NCBI GenBank assembly: GCA_012295275.1
Contig: CM022670.1
Coordinates: 20,070,698-20,134,697 of the forward strand
DNA from: Chrysomallon squamiferum
Taxonomy: Eukaryota; Mollusca; Gastropoda; Neomphalida; Peltospiridae
Length of the DNA: 64,000 nt
Direction of reading: 5' to 3'
Under the pieces are notes generated by a model. That model searched no databases. It was not told the origin of the DNA and was given only the letters and a program-made list of their open reading frames with translations. The translations under genes and the position numbers were made by a program. Below are positions 1 to 11,174 of the stretch, piece by piece (within the stretch, counting starts at the first letter, position 1; every line of letters begins with the position of its first letter).

Positions 1-330
1 CCTAATTTTCAGCATATTTTTGTGATTGCACTAAATTTATTGAAATACTGAATGACAAACACAGTCTGGAAGTAGATTCTGTATATTATTTCTATATCTG
101 TTATTTAAAATATTTAAAAGTCAAGATTTAAAAGTATATCTGAATATTAAATTTTTCAATAAATTTGTTTTAAACTGTTCCAGTTTACAATGAAAGTAAG
201 TAGTTTTATTTTTAAAAACAATATTTTTGCTATCCTTTTCACCTTGTGATTTCTAAATGTTATAGATGTTCTTCCTTTTTAAAAGATTAACTGAAATTAT
301 TTTGTATGAAATTCAAATGAGTTGTTTTGA

Positions 331-374
<44 letters not shown>

Positions 375-1245
375 GAAAAAGTTTTCCATCAAAATATTTG
401 GTTTTTATTTAAACATTTTTTAATAATAAAATAAATAAATGAATGATAATATTAAACAAAAACAGTTAATAATAAAAAAAATTATAATGTTTTAAAATAT
501 ATGAGGTTATTTTTAAACAAAATATTTAAATAATTCTTTACAGCATTTGTAAAATATATCTGGTTTTTTTTTTTAAAGTTAATTATATCTTATAGTACAA
601 TGTTGAAACTATTTTATTTATAATATAAATTATCTATTCATTTTATAATTTTATATTAAACATTTATTATTTTGTATTAATTCCAGTAGTTAACTATTTT
701 TTCAAAGTTAATGCTACTGGACTATGATGTACTGTGTTTTAATTAGTAGCTAGATTAATTAACCTGCTCAAATATTTACCTCTGTGTGATTCCTTATAGT
801 TGTTTAGTCAAGAAATCTTGTGTTATGGTGTTGTGAACCATTTATTCATTATATAAACATTAAAAAATTATGTAATTTTTTGCTGCATAGCAGTAATATT
901 AATTCTGTATTAGCTTAAGACTTTAAAATATAAATAATATTTTGAGATTCAAAAAAGTGACTTCATGTAACATATTTTACTTCAGTCATTCAAGTATATA
1001 TAACTTATATTATTATTAATTAAACAATCAATTAATTAACTTCATTATTACCATTTTTATATATTTTGTCATGATAATCATCATAATTATTATTATTATA
1101 ATTAATTAATTAATTAATTAACATTATAATTACCAAAGTTAATGTTATAACCTTTATTATCTTAATTATCATTTTCATTGTTATTTAACCTCACAATCAA
1201 ATTATATAAAGAATTACCTGAATGTATAAATTACAATCTCTGCAG
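1..1245. other. Intronic AT-rich DNA upstream of exon w1
   Basis: No coding signal is seen. The stretch is dominated by A/T runs. It contains an (AT)n microsatellite at about 333-370 and short TTAA/ATTA-rich tracts around 1010-1110. It ends in a plausible acceptor (tctctgcag) just before exon w1, so I take it as the 3' part of an RGS22 intron whose donor lies outside the window. Confidence 0.6.
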
Positions 1246-1578
1246 CGTATTCACACACCTGAAGATCCAATGGAGGGTTACCGTGATCCAGTCTATGATG
1301 ACAGCCTGTTTGAGAAGATTCCTGAAGAATTTCAAGATATGACCCTTATTAGGCTCGTACGTAATCGGATTGAACTGGAGTATTTCCGACAGTTCCTGGT
1401 TGAAAACTACGCAAGCATGGATCTCATGTGCTGGATGGATATTGAGGCTTGGAGACGAATATCACCCAAAGATGAAAAGAAATGTAACCAGAAGGCCAGA
1501 GAAATCAGATTAAAATATCTCAATAAGAAATACTTCTTTGGTCCTAACAGTCCTGCTGGAAAAGCAGGTCAGGATAAG
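1246..1578 (+). CDS. RGS22: RGS22 exon w1: first RGS region, N-terminal part
   Basis: This is a 333 nt exon, 111 codons, phase 0 at both ends, with acceptor ctgcag and donor gtatgt. It opens with RIHTPEDPMEGYRD and continues into FEKIPEEFQDMTLIRLVRN, then the RGS-like core FRQFLVENYASMDLMCW and WMDIEAWRRIS. The Phe-Leu...Trp...Trp spacing matches helices 4-5 of an RGS fold. Compared by eye with RGS4 (ENIDFW), the G-alpha-contacting Asn is Asp here (MDLMCW), so catalytic GAP activity is uncertain. The frame is open a few codons upstream of the acceptor, so the left border rests on the splice site. The charged C-terminal stretch ends in GKAGQDK and continues directly in exon w2. Confidence 0.88.
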
Positions 1579-4513
1579 GTATGTAAAATTTTCAATGTGT
1601 AAAATGTTTCTGTTAAAAGAAATTAAACATGTAAATGTTTTTTGATAGATTTTACATTTTTGTTCATAGGGGAAACCATAATGTCAGAATGATGTAAATG
1701 GGTATTAAATATTTTGGTAAATGTATTTATAAATTATTAGTTATGTCTGAAACTGGGATGTCACAGCAAGGTAAACAGTGTTTTTAAAATTTAAATATTC
1801 CAGTAAAGGTTTTAAAGATGTATTTGTAAGTGAAACTGGAAGAACAGAACAACATTTTAATATATCAACAGGCTTTCTTCTGTTGGTATTAGCAATTTCA
1901 CTAATTACAATTTCAACTCTCATTTATTATGATAATTTATTCCGTTATTATGTTGGTTCCCTAATGTATTTTCACATCAGTCACCAGAACTGGTAGCCTA
2001 TCCATGACGGTAAATTTCTGAATGCAAGGGAAGATAAATCTAAGAATCTTCAAATCTAGGTCTCATTCTCAGAGTTGTTGCCCTTTGGTCATAAATCTTT
2101 AATTTTCCTTTGCCACACTGTCAGTAATTGACACATTTAGTTCAAGGGAAATGCACACCAGCTGTCAAAGCATTAAAGTTGAGGAATGTATTTTGTTTCC
2201 AAACAGCAACATGGCAGTCAATATTTACACACATAAGTCTTTCAAAGAGAAGGAAACGGCCGTTATAAAATAGAATGTTTGCAATGGCAGACTTCTGATG
2301 AAAGCTTAATTCAGTTATAGACATTTCCTTGGTAAATACTCCACAACTTAACTGAGATGTTGTGGAGGTTATTTGTGGATACATATGTTTTTTGGTGTCC
2401 TCAACTAAGCAATGATATTACCATGAGACAATTTGAAAATTATTATCACGGAAAGAAGGAAAAAAGTGTTTTATTTAATAATACACTTAGCACATTCTTA
2501 ATCTAGAAATAGTCATAAAAGAATGTTTGTATCGGGTTTTTCAATGAGAGAAAAGTGTTGTTTCTTTTAAGACTGCCATAATATATTCATCATGATACTG
2601 TCATTTTCGTTTTAAATTTGTAGTCATATAATGTTAGAGTTTATATATGAATCCTAATGTAAAATATTCAATGTTAAATATTAAAATAATTTATACAGAT
2701 ATGTTCAAACATACAGATACATACACCGATATCATTCTTGAAAGTTACTGTGTCTGTAAATTGCTTCTGTTTTACTTTTCTTTCTTTTTTCTTTAATCAT
2801 TTTGCAAAGAATTTCTTTTATATACTGATGCCTATGTTTATTTTGGTAGCACCATTCAATGAAAATTTTTTATATTTTAAATTTTACATCTTTATTAATA
2901 TATATTTTTTTAATTAATGAAAATGTAATTATTTTTTTAAATTTATTTTCATATTCAACTCTCTTCAGACATTAAGAAAAAAAAAACCAAACCCCCCCCA
3001 AAACCCAACCACTTTTAAAATTAAAATTTACAAATATCATAAACAACGTACACAGCCATTTTTCTTTTTCATTTTCTTCTTTTCTTGCGTTCCTCCCCAT
3101 GCATTATGCACCTGCATGATAACTCTCTAAACATTTACCTTCCTGTTGGCCTATGTTGGGAATTCTTTGCCATGTAACATATGGAGACTTCTGTGGATAG
3201 GATGGAATTTATAAAAACATACAATTTTTTTTTTTTATATGTTGTCAGATAGAAATATTATCATGGCGGTCTGTAAGACAACATTTAGCAGGAAAACACT
3301 GCTGTGTGACACATATAGTGCTTTTGTCAGTCATCTTGGTTTTCATCCTGCCCAACATTTTACACATTTCTGAATTCTCAATATTAAATTGTCTGCATGC
3401 CTTACATGTGTGAGAGGCAAAAGATTTGTGTAGATGCGGAACTTTTTAAGGTTTTTTTTCTTTCTTTTCTATCTTTACATTCATCCATTCTTTTATTTAT
3501 ATCTTCTTTTTTTTTGTTTTTCTTTCCTTTTTTTTTTAATCGCTACTTTTTTTACTTTTTATTTATTTATTGTCTTGAATTCTGTATTTTAAATTCTTTG
3601 TAATTCTAAATTTCTTAAATGTTTTTAAAAATATATTTTGTTTAATTTGTTAGCATTTAAATGACAGTATTCAGTTTTCTCATTGCATCTACTAGGTAAT
3701 ACATAACGAAAAAAAAAATATCCCTAAAGTTACACCAGTATGTTAGATATTTTAACAGTAAGTGTGCCATCAAGTTTGGCAAGAATCTAAATCTTTCTAA
3801 AACATGAATTAATTATTAGCTTATTGGCACAGATAATACCTACAACAAAATGTCATTTTGCCTGTGATTATATGAAAATGAGATACGTAATCATTATGAC
3901 AGATATGTAGGTATCTGTAAGGGGGAATTTAATCTCTGACTAGTATAACACACAATCTGCCAGACATCTCAATGTTTCTTTCGCGTGTCAGTTATGGCTG
4001 CATGCAGAAAAAAAAGAGAGAGATAAATGTTAATCAGACGCAAGGCATGAAAACATTAATACTTTTATTGCCTCTGTCACTTTAGAGTTGTGATTATCTG
4101 AATCTTTATGTACGTGTATGCATGTCTGTGCTGTGTGCATGAGAGAAAATATGTATGTGAATAAAAAGATAAAAGAAAAGGAGAGAGAGATTTTAACAAA
4201 AATTTTGTAACTGTTGTTTTTCTAACATTAATTTCTTCTTTTTTTTATTATTATAATTTTGAATAAAAGTTTTAAAAGATCAACATATTTATATCAAAAA
4301 TTAAAACTGATGAAATATTTTCATTTGAATGTAATATTTATTTATTTTCAAATTCTCTTCTCTATGTTTATTCATCCACTATATACCTCTATCCATACAT
4401 CCATCCATCCATTAATTAACTGTGTATCCTTTCATTTATCTTCATATTGTAAGATCCATTAAACCATCTGTAAGCTCATCATGAAATCATTTCTACTCTG
4501 TAAAATGCTGCAG
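1579..4513. other. Intron w1/w2
   Basis: Starts with donor gtatgt and ends with ctgcag. It contains poly-T and poly-A tracts, including 3440-3600, and a short A/C homopolymer patch near 2979-3000. Small open frames, such as one near 1778-1996 and one near 4259-4462, are A/T-driven and have no recognisable protein character. I see no further exon. Confidence 0.6.
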
Positions 4514-4741
4514 GTGATGGAAGAAGCTGGAGGGTGGGGTAAAATTCTTGAGGACAGACCACCAAGCTCTGTACTGCTGGCAGTCCAGAAATATGTCGAA
4601 CAACGACTCACTAAAAAATGGCTTCCTCTCTTCCTGGTCACTGAGGAGTTCCAAGAACGACAACGTCCTCCTGTTAACATGGACGAGGTTGTTGACGATG
4701 TTATGATGCAGAAGAAACGTCGTTCACAGGCAGTGTGGAAA
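4514..4741 (+). CDS. RGS22: RGS22 exon w2: first RGS region, C-terminal part
   Basis: This is a 228 nt exon, 76 codons, phase 0 at both ends, with acceptor gctgcag and donor gtaagt. It encodes VMEEAGGWGKILEDRPPSSV followed by LLAVQKYVEQRLTKKWLPLF and FLVTEEFQERQRPP. This is the hydrophobic helix plus KKWLPLFLxxxEF motif that closes an RGS domain (helices 8-9, where the chain typically ends in a YPxFLxS-like segment). It joins exon w1 without changing frame. The last 20 or so residues, including MMQKKRRSQAVWK, are a basic linker to the second RGS region. Confidence 0.88.
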
Positions 4742-4920
4742 GTAAGTGATGAGTTTTTTTTATTTTATTATCTTAATAACTGTTAATATTTCAGAAATGG
4801 GTCCTTTTGCTTAATTGATACATAGTAAATAGATATCATTTATTGATTCATAAGTTAATAAACAAATATATGAACATCTGTAACAGAAAGGAAAGCAGTT
4901 TCAAAGGTCTGTAATTGTAT

Positions 4921-4953
4921 AGGGAGAAGGAGAGAGAGAGAGAGAGAGGGAGA

Positions 4954-5012
<59 letters not shown>
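4921..5012. repeat. (GA)n microsatellite
   Basis: Nearly pure AG dinucleotide repeat with two GG/AAGG interruptions at the left. It lies in the w2/w3 intron. Confidence 0.95.
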
Positions 5013-5013
<1 letters not shown>

Positions 5014-6009
5014 ATTTATTAGAATGGCAAATAATTCTGTAATTTCACCCAGAAGGATTGATCCTGAGACCCACCAAACAGAAGGCAAATGGAAAACTGT
5101 ACTACTGATGTTAACTGGGACATGTGTTGTGTGTTAACCATTTGTAACTGCAACACAAACAACACAAACTAGCCAACTGTTATATTTCTCTGCAGAGGAG
5201 TAAATATTTCTGGCAGTTTCTTTTAACTAGGGAAACACAAACAAACAACTGGGAGGTTTCTTATCTTAGCAACACATGGTTTGTGAGCAGAGAAAGCTTC
5301 CAGCCAATTATAAGTGAAAATATTTTTCATATGGATATAATCTAAAGATTAAATAGGTTACTGTACAATTTGGTGAAAATATCTGGAATTTTGTTTAAAC
5401 TGTAGATATTTTCTGGATTTAAAATAAACCAAGTGAAATTTTTCTTTATTTTTTTTTTAATTCAAAATGCTTATTAATTATAAATAAAAAAAGAAATGAA
5501 ACATGTTTATGACACACATATAAATCTTTTTTTAAATATGTTTATATAATACAATATAATAATAATGATAATAATTTTCTTTTCTTATAGTAATACTATA
5601 TATGCTATTTAAAACATACTGTTTCTAAAATAACAGACTTAAAACTGAAATAAAGTATTTTAAATCCCAACCATCATAGCTGAATATAAATAATACATTA
5701 CCTGTCTGATGCAACATAAAATAATGTATGTTAGTAAGGAATGTTCAACATCACTTTATAGTCCATGTCATAAACATGATAGAGCATTATTTTCACAATC
5801 ATTTTAGAATAAATGAAATACACTGAACAAAATTATCTATACATTTAGAATAAAAATCTCAGACATTTCATCATAACAGGCTTGCTTGAACAAAAATTAT
5901 CCTACAAAAATTACTTTAGTTTCTTTATTTTGATAATTTTATTTTGTATTTTAATAAATGTTAATAAATTTATAATAAAGTTTGATACAGAAAAATAACA
6001 TAATATTAC

Positions 6010-6213
6010 AACAACAACTAGTACCAGGATTAGCAATATTATTATTAGTAGTAGTATTGTTATTACTGTTGTTGTTGTTCTTCTTCTTCTTATTATTATT
6101 ATCATCATCATCATCATCATCATTAATACTATTATCATCGTCATCGTCATCGTCATCATCATTACTATTATTATTATCATTAATATTATTTTTATTACCA
6201 TGATTATCATTGA

Positions 6214-6286
<73 letters not shown>

Positions 6287-6330
6287 GTTATTATTTATTG
6301 TTATTATTGTTGTTATTGTTGTTGTTATTT
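6010..6330. repeat. (ATT)n compound trinucleotide tract
   Basis: A long compound trinucleotide tract: GTT, TTC, ATC and GTC triplets lead into a pure ATT run at about 6213-6285, then GTT-rich triplets. It forms the pyrimidine-rich zone immediately before the exon w3 acceptor, so length changes here could affect recognition of that splice site. Confidence 0.9.
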
Positions 6331-6334
6331 GTAG

Positions 6335-6496
6335 CTGGTGGAGAGTAGGTGGGTGTCCTCTTCCACTGAGATTCTAAATTTCCGCAGATGTCTGCTAAAC
6401 CCTGTCACCTGTCTCCAGTTCAGACGCTACGTATCTCTGCAAGGAGATCTGCTGGAGAATGATGTTTTGTTCTGGTTTGAAGTTCAGAAGTACAAG
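6335..6496 (+). CDS. RGS22: RGS22 exon w3: start of second RGS region
   Basis: This is a 162 nt exon, 54 codons, phase 0 at both ends, with acceptor tttgtag and donor gtatat. It encodes LVESRWVSSSTEILNFRRCL, then LNPVTCLQFRRYVSLQGDLL and ENDVLFWFEVQKYK. The FRRYVxLQGxxxENDVLFW segment is the helix 4-5 signature of a second RGS fold, like FLxxExxxENLxFW in canonical RGS proteins. Again the aligned Asn contact position appears to be Asp. It joins w4 in frame, so the second RGS region spans w3 to w5. Confidence 0.88.
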
Positions 6497-7145
6497 GTAT
6501 ATCTTACTAGTTAGCCTTTAGAAAGGTGGTGCTCTAATGAGGTTAAATAATATGTAAAGTATGCATCTTACTAATTAAAATTAGAATCTTAATGATCCAA
6601 AATGTAAAGTATACATCTTACTAATTAACATTAGAAACTTAGTGATCCAAAATGTAAAAGTATACATCTTACTAATTAAAATTAGAATCTTAATGATCCA
6701 AAATGTAAAGTATACATTTTACTAATTAACATTAGAAACTTAGTGTAAACTAGATCTTTAAAAAGTTAGGTGAACATTATGGATATTGCTACATCTCAAG
6801 TTGTTTCCCAAGCCTCAGTTAACAGAATAGCATACAGTTTGACTGTTTAAGTCATTTAAGTAACACACTGAAGCAAAGGTCAACATTAAAGAACACATGT
6901 GCACAAAATATTTTTCTTCTTTAATTTCCCTATTAAAATGTGAATGAAAGTGTGGTACCATTATAAATATACAAATGTTTCCACATAAACATCCACATAC
7001 ATACAGATGGATCAAACGCATAGAGACACAGACACTGTCATGCCTGAACAATACAGACATCTATATTTGTACCTACTCATATATTTTACACACACAGAGA
7101 AACACACAAACCTTTATTCATACAAACTCATTGTTGTTATTTCAG
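6497..7145. other. Intron w3/w4
   Basis: Donor gtatat and acceptor atttcag. It contains a four-unit 50 bp tandem array listed separately, then CA-rich low-complexity DNA at 6960-7110. Open frames on both strands here are not supported as genes; the plus-strand one simply runs into exon w4. Confidence 0.65.
6552..6746. repeat. 50 bp tandem array with alternating units (ABAB)
   Basis: Four units begin with atgtaaag at 6552, 6602, 6652 and 6703. Units 1 and 3 share attagaatcttaatgatcc. Units 2 and 4 share acattagaaacttagtg. The array is therefore a duplicated 100 bp dimer. Confidence 0.9.
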
Positions 7146-7325
7146 GAGCTGAACCACCTCCACAGTGATGACTCTATGATAATGCAGAAGATCAATGCCA
7201 TCATCAACTGCTTCATAGACTCAGCCATCCCACCACCTATCCAGATTGACATCACTACCGAGATGGCAGAGAGAATTCTAGACAAGAAGTATGAGAAGAG
7301 CCCATATCTGTTCAGAGAGGCTCAG
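7146..7325 (+). CDS. RGS22: RGS22 exon w4: second RGS region, central part
   Basis: This is a 180 nt exon, 60 codons, phase 0 at both ends, with acceptor atttcag and donor gtatgt. It encodes ELNHLHSDDSMIMQKINAII, NCFIDSAIPPPIQIDITTEM and AERILDKKYEKSPYLFREAQ. The IxxCFIDSxIPPxxQIDI segment corresponds to the loop and helices 6-7 of RGS folds, where canonical family members have an ExxxxVNID-like stretch. The terminal YLFREAQ helix continues in w5. The GC content is clearly higher than in the flanking introns. Confidence 0.88.
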
Positions 7326-7753
7326 GTATGTCAGTTTGTTTCTCAATATTAACTTCATTTGGACATGATTCTATAATATTATCTTGTAAAGTTATGTTTT
7401 TCATGATACAGATTTGAAAGCAATTTTAATGACTTAACATTGGTTTTGATAACTTAAGACATTACCAAAAGACACTGTAAACATTTGTGGGTCTTTATAA
7501 CTATCCTATATGATTTTCTGGATTAGAATAATTAGTCTAAATAATACAACTTTTTTTAAATTATGTGGCTAATAGTCCTTAGTAACCATCAAAATATTTC
7601 CCATTCCAACCAGCATCTTACAAGTGCTTTATTAAAGGCAATAGTATCTGAACTCCTCCATGAGATCTTACCATCATTATACAAAATAAATTAACATTTT
7701 TGACATTAATAACAATTAACATTACACATATGTCTTTACAAATCTTCAGTCAG

Positions 7754-7955
7754 TAAAGTTGTATTTTAATATTGCCATGCTATCTAAGCTCTTTTGATGG
7801 TATTTTAAATATTTAAGTTATGTCAGGACTGCCATGAATTTTTACACTTTGTCTATAAAGTTGTAGTTTAATGCCACCATGTCATCTAAGACCTTTCAGT
7901 GGTGTTTTAAATGTTTAAGTTATGATAGGACTGCCAAGAATTTCTATACACATCC
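7754..7955. repeat. Imperfect 102 bp tandem duplication
   Basis: Two copies start with taaagttgta at 7754 and 7856. Shared segments include ttgccatg/ccaccatg, atctaag, ttttaaat, tttaagttatg and aggactgcca. Divergence is visible but moderate, so this is an older duplication than the other arrays in the window. Confidence 0.85.
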
Positions 7956-8065
7956 ACAGATAATATCATCAACATTATGAAGAGCTGAGCAATGAAGTAC
8001 ATTATAAAGAGGAAGTAAGATACAAATATAGAAATTTTTGTTTGTGAAAAGTTACATTTAATCAC

Positions 8066-8146
8066 TGAGCTTACATTCCTTTCTTGTTTAATAATTATTA
8101 ATATAAAAAAACAGGATTTATAATTGAAGAAAGGAATGTAAGCTCA
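8066..8146. repeat. 20 bp perfect inverted repeat (hairpin)
   Basis: The left arm at 8066-8085 (tgagcttacattcctttctt) is the exact reverse complement of 8127-8146. The loop is about 41 nt. No target-site duplication is obvious, so it may be a small MITE remnant or simply an intronic stem-loop. Confidence 0.85.
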
Positions 8147-8748
8147 ATTTAAAATATTTTCATATCAGTTTCTGCTGATGTTTTAAATCTCAGATATTAA
8201 TTATGAATACTTATGTCTCACATTTTAAAAGCAGCACAAACTTCATGTTTACTGCAATGACATTGTAGTTAGGTCATTACCCAAAAGACTCAAAGGTTCT
8301 GGAATGACATTTTTCCACTGTTTTATCAAAAGCTATTTATATTATGTGCACAAGTAATCAAAAAATAATAAAAGTGATTCTTAATTATGCTCTAACATAT
8401 ACAATTCACAATACTAATGAAATGAAAATATCACAAACAGAAAAATGTAAAAAATCAGTTACAGTTAACAGTTTTATTTTGAAAAAGTATTTGCTGAGAT
8501 ATGGAAACAAAGTAGAAGCTGGTACAGCACTTTAAAAAAATTAAAAACCCAAAATAATTTGAATCAAAGTACACATGGAGGTATGACATGGAAGGTACAT
8601 CACTGAAGACAACTCATTCAGTATTAAGACTGGAGTGAGACAAGGATACCTTCTTTCACCTTCTTAAATTAATAAACTTAGAATTTTAATAAATCTGCTA
8701 CCAGACTGTCAATATTTGTAACATTCTTGTTAATGTCATGTTTTTCAG

Positions 8749-8886
8749 TTAACTACTTTCCGTATTTTACTGGGTCACTGGACAGCGTTTTGTAAATTCC
8801 GAGCTAATCTGACAGATGAAAAAATACTCACAACACTGGAAAGAAAACGCCAGCAAGCCAAAAAAAGAGAACTGACAAGACTTGAG
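8749..8886 (+). CDS. RGS22: RGS22 exon w5: end of second RGS region and basic helix
   Basis: This is a 138 nt exon, 46 codons, phase 0 at both ends, with acceptor tttttcag and donor gtaaca. It encodes LTTFRILLGHWTAFCKFRAN followed by LTDEKILTTLERKRQQAKKR and ELTRLE. The first half closes the second RGS fold (W...F...F pattern). The second half is a Lys/Arg/Gln-rich segment likely to form an extended or coiled helix. The donor sits next to an (AAT)n tract. Confidence 0.87.
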
Positions 8887-8891
8887 GTAAC

Positions 8892-8927
<36 letters not shown>

Positions 8928-10129
8928 TTTATTATTATTATTACAAAATATTTAGTTCTCATTGTAAATGAAATATTTTAAAATGATTAGAGTATTGTCT
9001 GTTTCATTGTTTTATATCATTTTTAATTACACTAGATGATTCTTTTATATCTGTTTTTACATGTCATTTAGCTTTATATTATTATAATTCTGTTCTGTTT
9101 TATTCTGTTCCAAATTTTTAATTATTTTATTTTATTTGTTGGTTTATTATCTTTGTTCTTTATTTTTGTTCTTTATTTTTCTTATATTTTATATTTACAT
9201 CTTGCTTTTATTTTGTTGTTATTTATTTTTGTAATTATTATTGATCCTATTATTTTATTTATATTTTTATCATATCATTTACATATTTATTATTTTTGTT
9301 TTTACATTCAAATCTGTCACGTTTTTTAGTCATCATTAGCACCATTCATATTATTAATATTAATATTTTATATTTATATTTTGTTTTATTGCAGTAACAT
9401 AGTTATGAGCGTGCCTTTTTTTTGTTTTCACACATTTTTATTTCCATAACCGTTCCATTTATTTCTACATTAACCCACATTTCAGACAAATATAGACTGT
9501 ATTTATCACTCCATCTTTTTTCCATCCACATTCATTTCGCAATTGTTTAATAAGACAAATGATGTGGAGATAATTTTTTTCTCACATTACATTTTTAACT
9601 ACAACTTTAAAAAGGAAACATGAAACATTCTCATTTCAGTTTACTCATTTTATTACACTTTCTGTGTTAGTAATACTCAAAATAACTGGGGAGGGTCTGG
9701 TTTTGCAATTTGTATGAAGATTTTCAAAAACTCATTAAGTTAATGATCCGTGATTTTGGAGCCAACTGAATTGCTTAGAATACCGTATACTAAAAAAGTT
9801 ATGTTCTATCTTATAGTTACATCACATATTTTCCTATAGTTAGAGGGAACTTAATACTTTTTTTTAAAGCCAGGAGAGGATATATTTTATGGTGTAAGTT
9901 ATTATTATTTAGAATATAGGTGAAAAAAAAAATGAATGTTTTATGAGAAACATTTTCTTTGCAGTTTTTTGTAATTACTTATTGTTGTTAATATTAAGAT
10001 TTATAAGATAATTTTAACATATTAATTACCATAGAATTAATGTGGAACCCCCCCAAAAAAAAGAAATGCTAAATGATTTGTTAACTTTTTATTAGCCAAA
10101 TGATAGTATTCTGTAAAATAAATATATAT

Positions 10130-10225
10130 GTATACACACACATACACAACATACACATACACACACACACATATATATATAAACAAACATATACATAAAT
10201 ATATACCCCACACACACATATATAT

Positions 10226-10271
<46 letters not shown>
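10130..10271. repeat. (CA)n/(TA)n compound microsatellite
   Basis: CA and TA dinucleotides intermixed, ending in a pure CA run at about 10228-10271. Confidence 0.93.
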
Positions 10272-10272
<1 letters not shown>

Positions 10273-10679
10273 ATACTCATACATATGCACATAATAAGAA
10301 ATAAAATAAAAAATAAAAATTTGGATTCTGAATAAAAAATTGTTTCTCTGCTTAAAGAGTACTCATTATATATATTTAAAAAATAAAACAAACAAAAACA
10401 AGAAAGCACTAATATACATATTTTCAACAACAACAACACTAATAAAAAAAAAAGGATACTGAAGAAAAAACTAAAAGAAAAAATTAAGTAAAATAATTAA
10501 TTGATTTATAAATGATTTGAAAACTGGTAACTTGGATCAACTTTTTTTTTCTCACAAATTATGGTCTGAAATTATATCTTTTTTTTTTTTTCATTTATAA
10601 AACATGTCTCCTCTTTTTCTTCATCTTCTTCTGTTTGATTTTTGCCATTTCACAAAATTACATTAAAAATACACATCAA

Positions 10680-11042
10680 TTATGCATTCACTTTGTGCAG
10701 ATTATTTTTTTCTCTGAGATATGCCAAAAGATAAACATTTAAGTATTTAATGGTGATGTTTATTTCAGACATGCTTAATCTTCTTGCAGTGATAAGCAAT
10801 TCTCTGACATATGCAATAAATATTTCTTTTATCAATTCTGATAGAAGTAAGAAATGCTGAGGTTTTTTTATGAGTGTGTGTGAATAGTTCTGTTTTCTAC
10901 TGCTGCACTGACAAAGTGTCAAAGACAGACGTTTCTTGCTTGTCCTTGATACAGTAGTATTCAAGCAAATTATCTTGTAAGAAAAGTCTTGTTTACTTAA
11001 TGAACCAGCTTCAGAGTAATTCATCACACTTTCTTTTTCACC
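10680..11042 (-). CDS. Unidentified antisense ORF in RGS22 intron, possible retroposed fragment
   Basis: On the minus strand an open frame of about 120 codons ends at 10680 and is not low-complexity. Residues include NYSEAGSLSKQDFSYK and a hydrophobic stretch around LSELIKEIFIAYVRELLITA. Upstream the frame stays open to a splice-acceptor-like ttcttttag at about 11041-11049, so it could be an exon rather than an ATG-initiated ORF; the first in-frame ATG is at about 11022-11024. About 90 bases downstream on the minus strand there is an A-run (plus-strand poly-T at 10579-10592), as at the end of a retroposed transcript. I do not recognise the protein. A chance ORF in a slightly less AT-rich patch is also possible. 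Confidence 0.25.
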   Translation of the reverse strand, partial: GEKESVMNYSEAGSLSKQDFSYKIICLNTTVSRTSKKRLSLTLCQCSSRKQNYSHTLIKKPQHFLLLSELIKEIFIAYVRELLITARRLSMSEINITIKYLNVYLLAYLREKNNLHKVNA

Positions 11043-11174
11043 TAAAAGAAATTATCTATGTAGTAAATACAAAAATAGGGTGTGGTTGATAACTGTTATT
11101 GATGTATGTAACTGTTGTTGATAATGTCATAGTTGATAGTGGCCCATTTCTGACAAATTTATTATCAGGGTTTA

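Larger units (their letters stand above)
4742..6334. other. Intron w2/w3 with long GA and ATT tracts
   Basis: Donor gtaagt, acceptor tttgtag. It contains a (GA)n tract at 4921-5012 and a trinucleotide (ATT/ATC/GTT)n region at about 6010-6330 that runs almost into the acceptor. The remainder is unremarkable AT-rich DNA. Open frames in this interval are translations of the repeats. Confidence 0.65.
7326..8748. other. Intron w4/w5
   Basis: Donor gtatgt and acceptor tttttcag. It contains an imperfect 102 bp tandem pair (7754-7955) and a 20 bp perfect inverted repeat (8066-8146), both listed separately. An ORF at 8344-8535 has no recognisable feature. No further exon is seen. Confidence 0.6.

Noticed and set aside
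1778-1996. 72-codon plus-strand ORF with a hydrophobic stretch
   Set aside because: Hydrophobicity follows from T-rich codons; no splice signals or homologue, and it is overlapped by an equally open antisense frame.
4855-5088. Ser-Leu repeat ORF on the minus strand
   Set aside because: Encoded by the (GA)n microsatellite.
5911-6210. Met/Ile-rich minus-strand and Leu/Ser-rich plus-strand ORFs
   Set aside because: Both read through the ATT/ATC/GTT triplet tract; no real protein composition.
10037-10439. Minus-strand ORFs of 69-115 codons rich in Cys, Val and Tyr
   Set aside because: They are translations of the (CA)n/(TA)n microsatellite; three overlapping frames are open at once, which is a repeat artefact.
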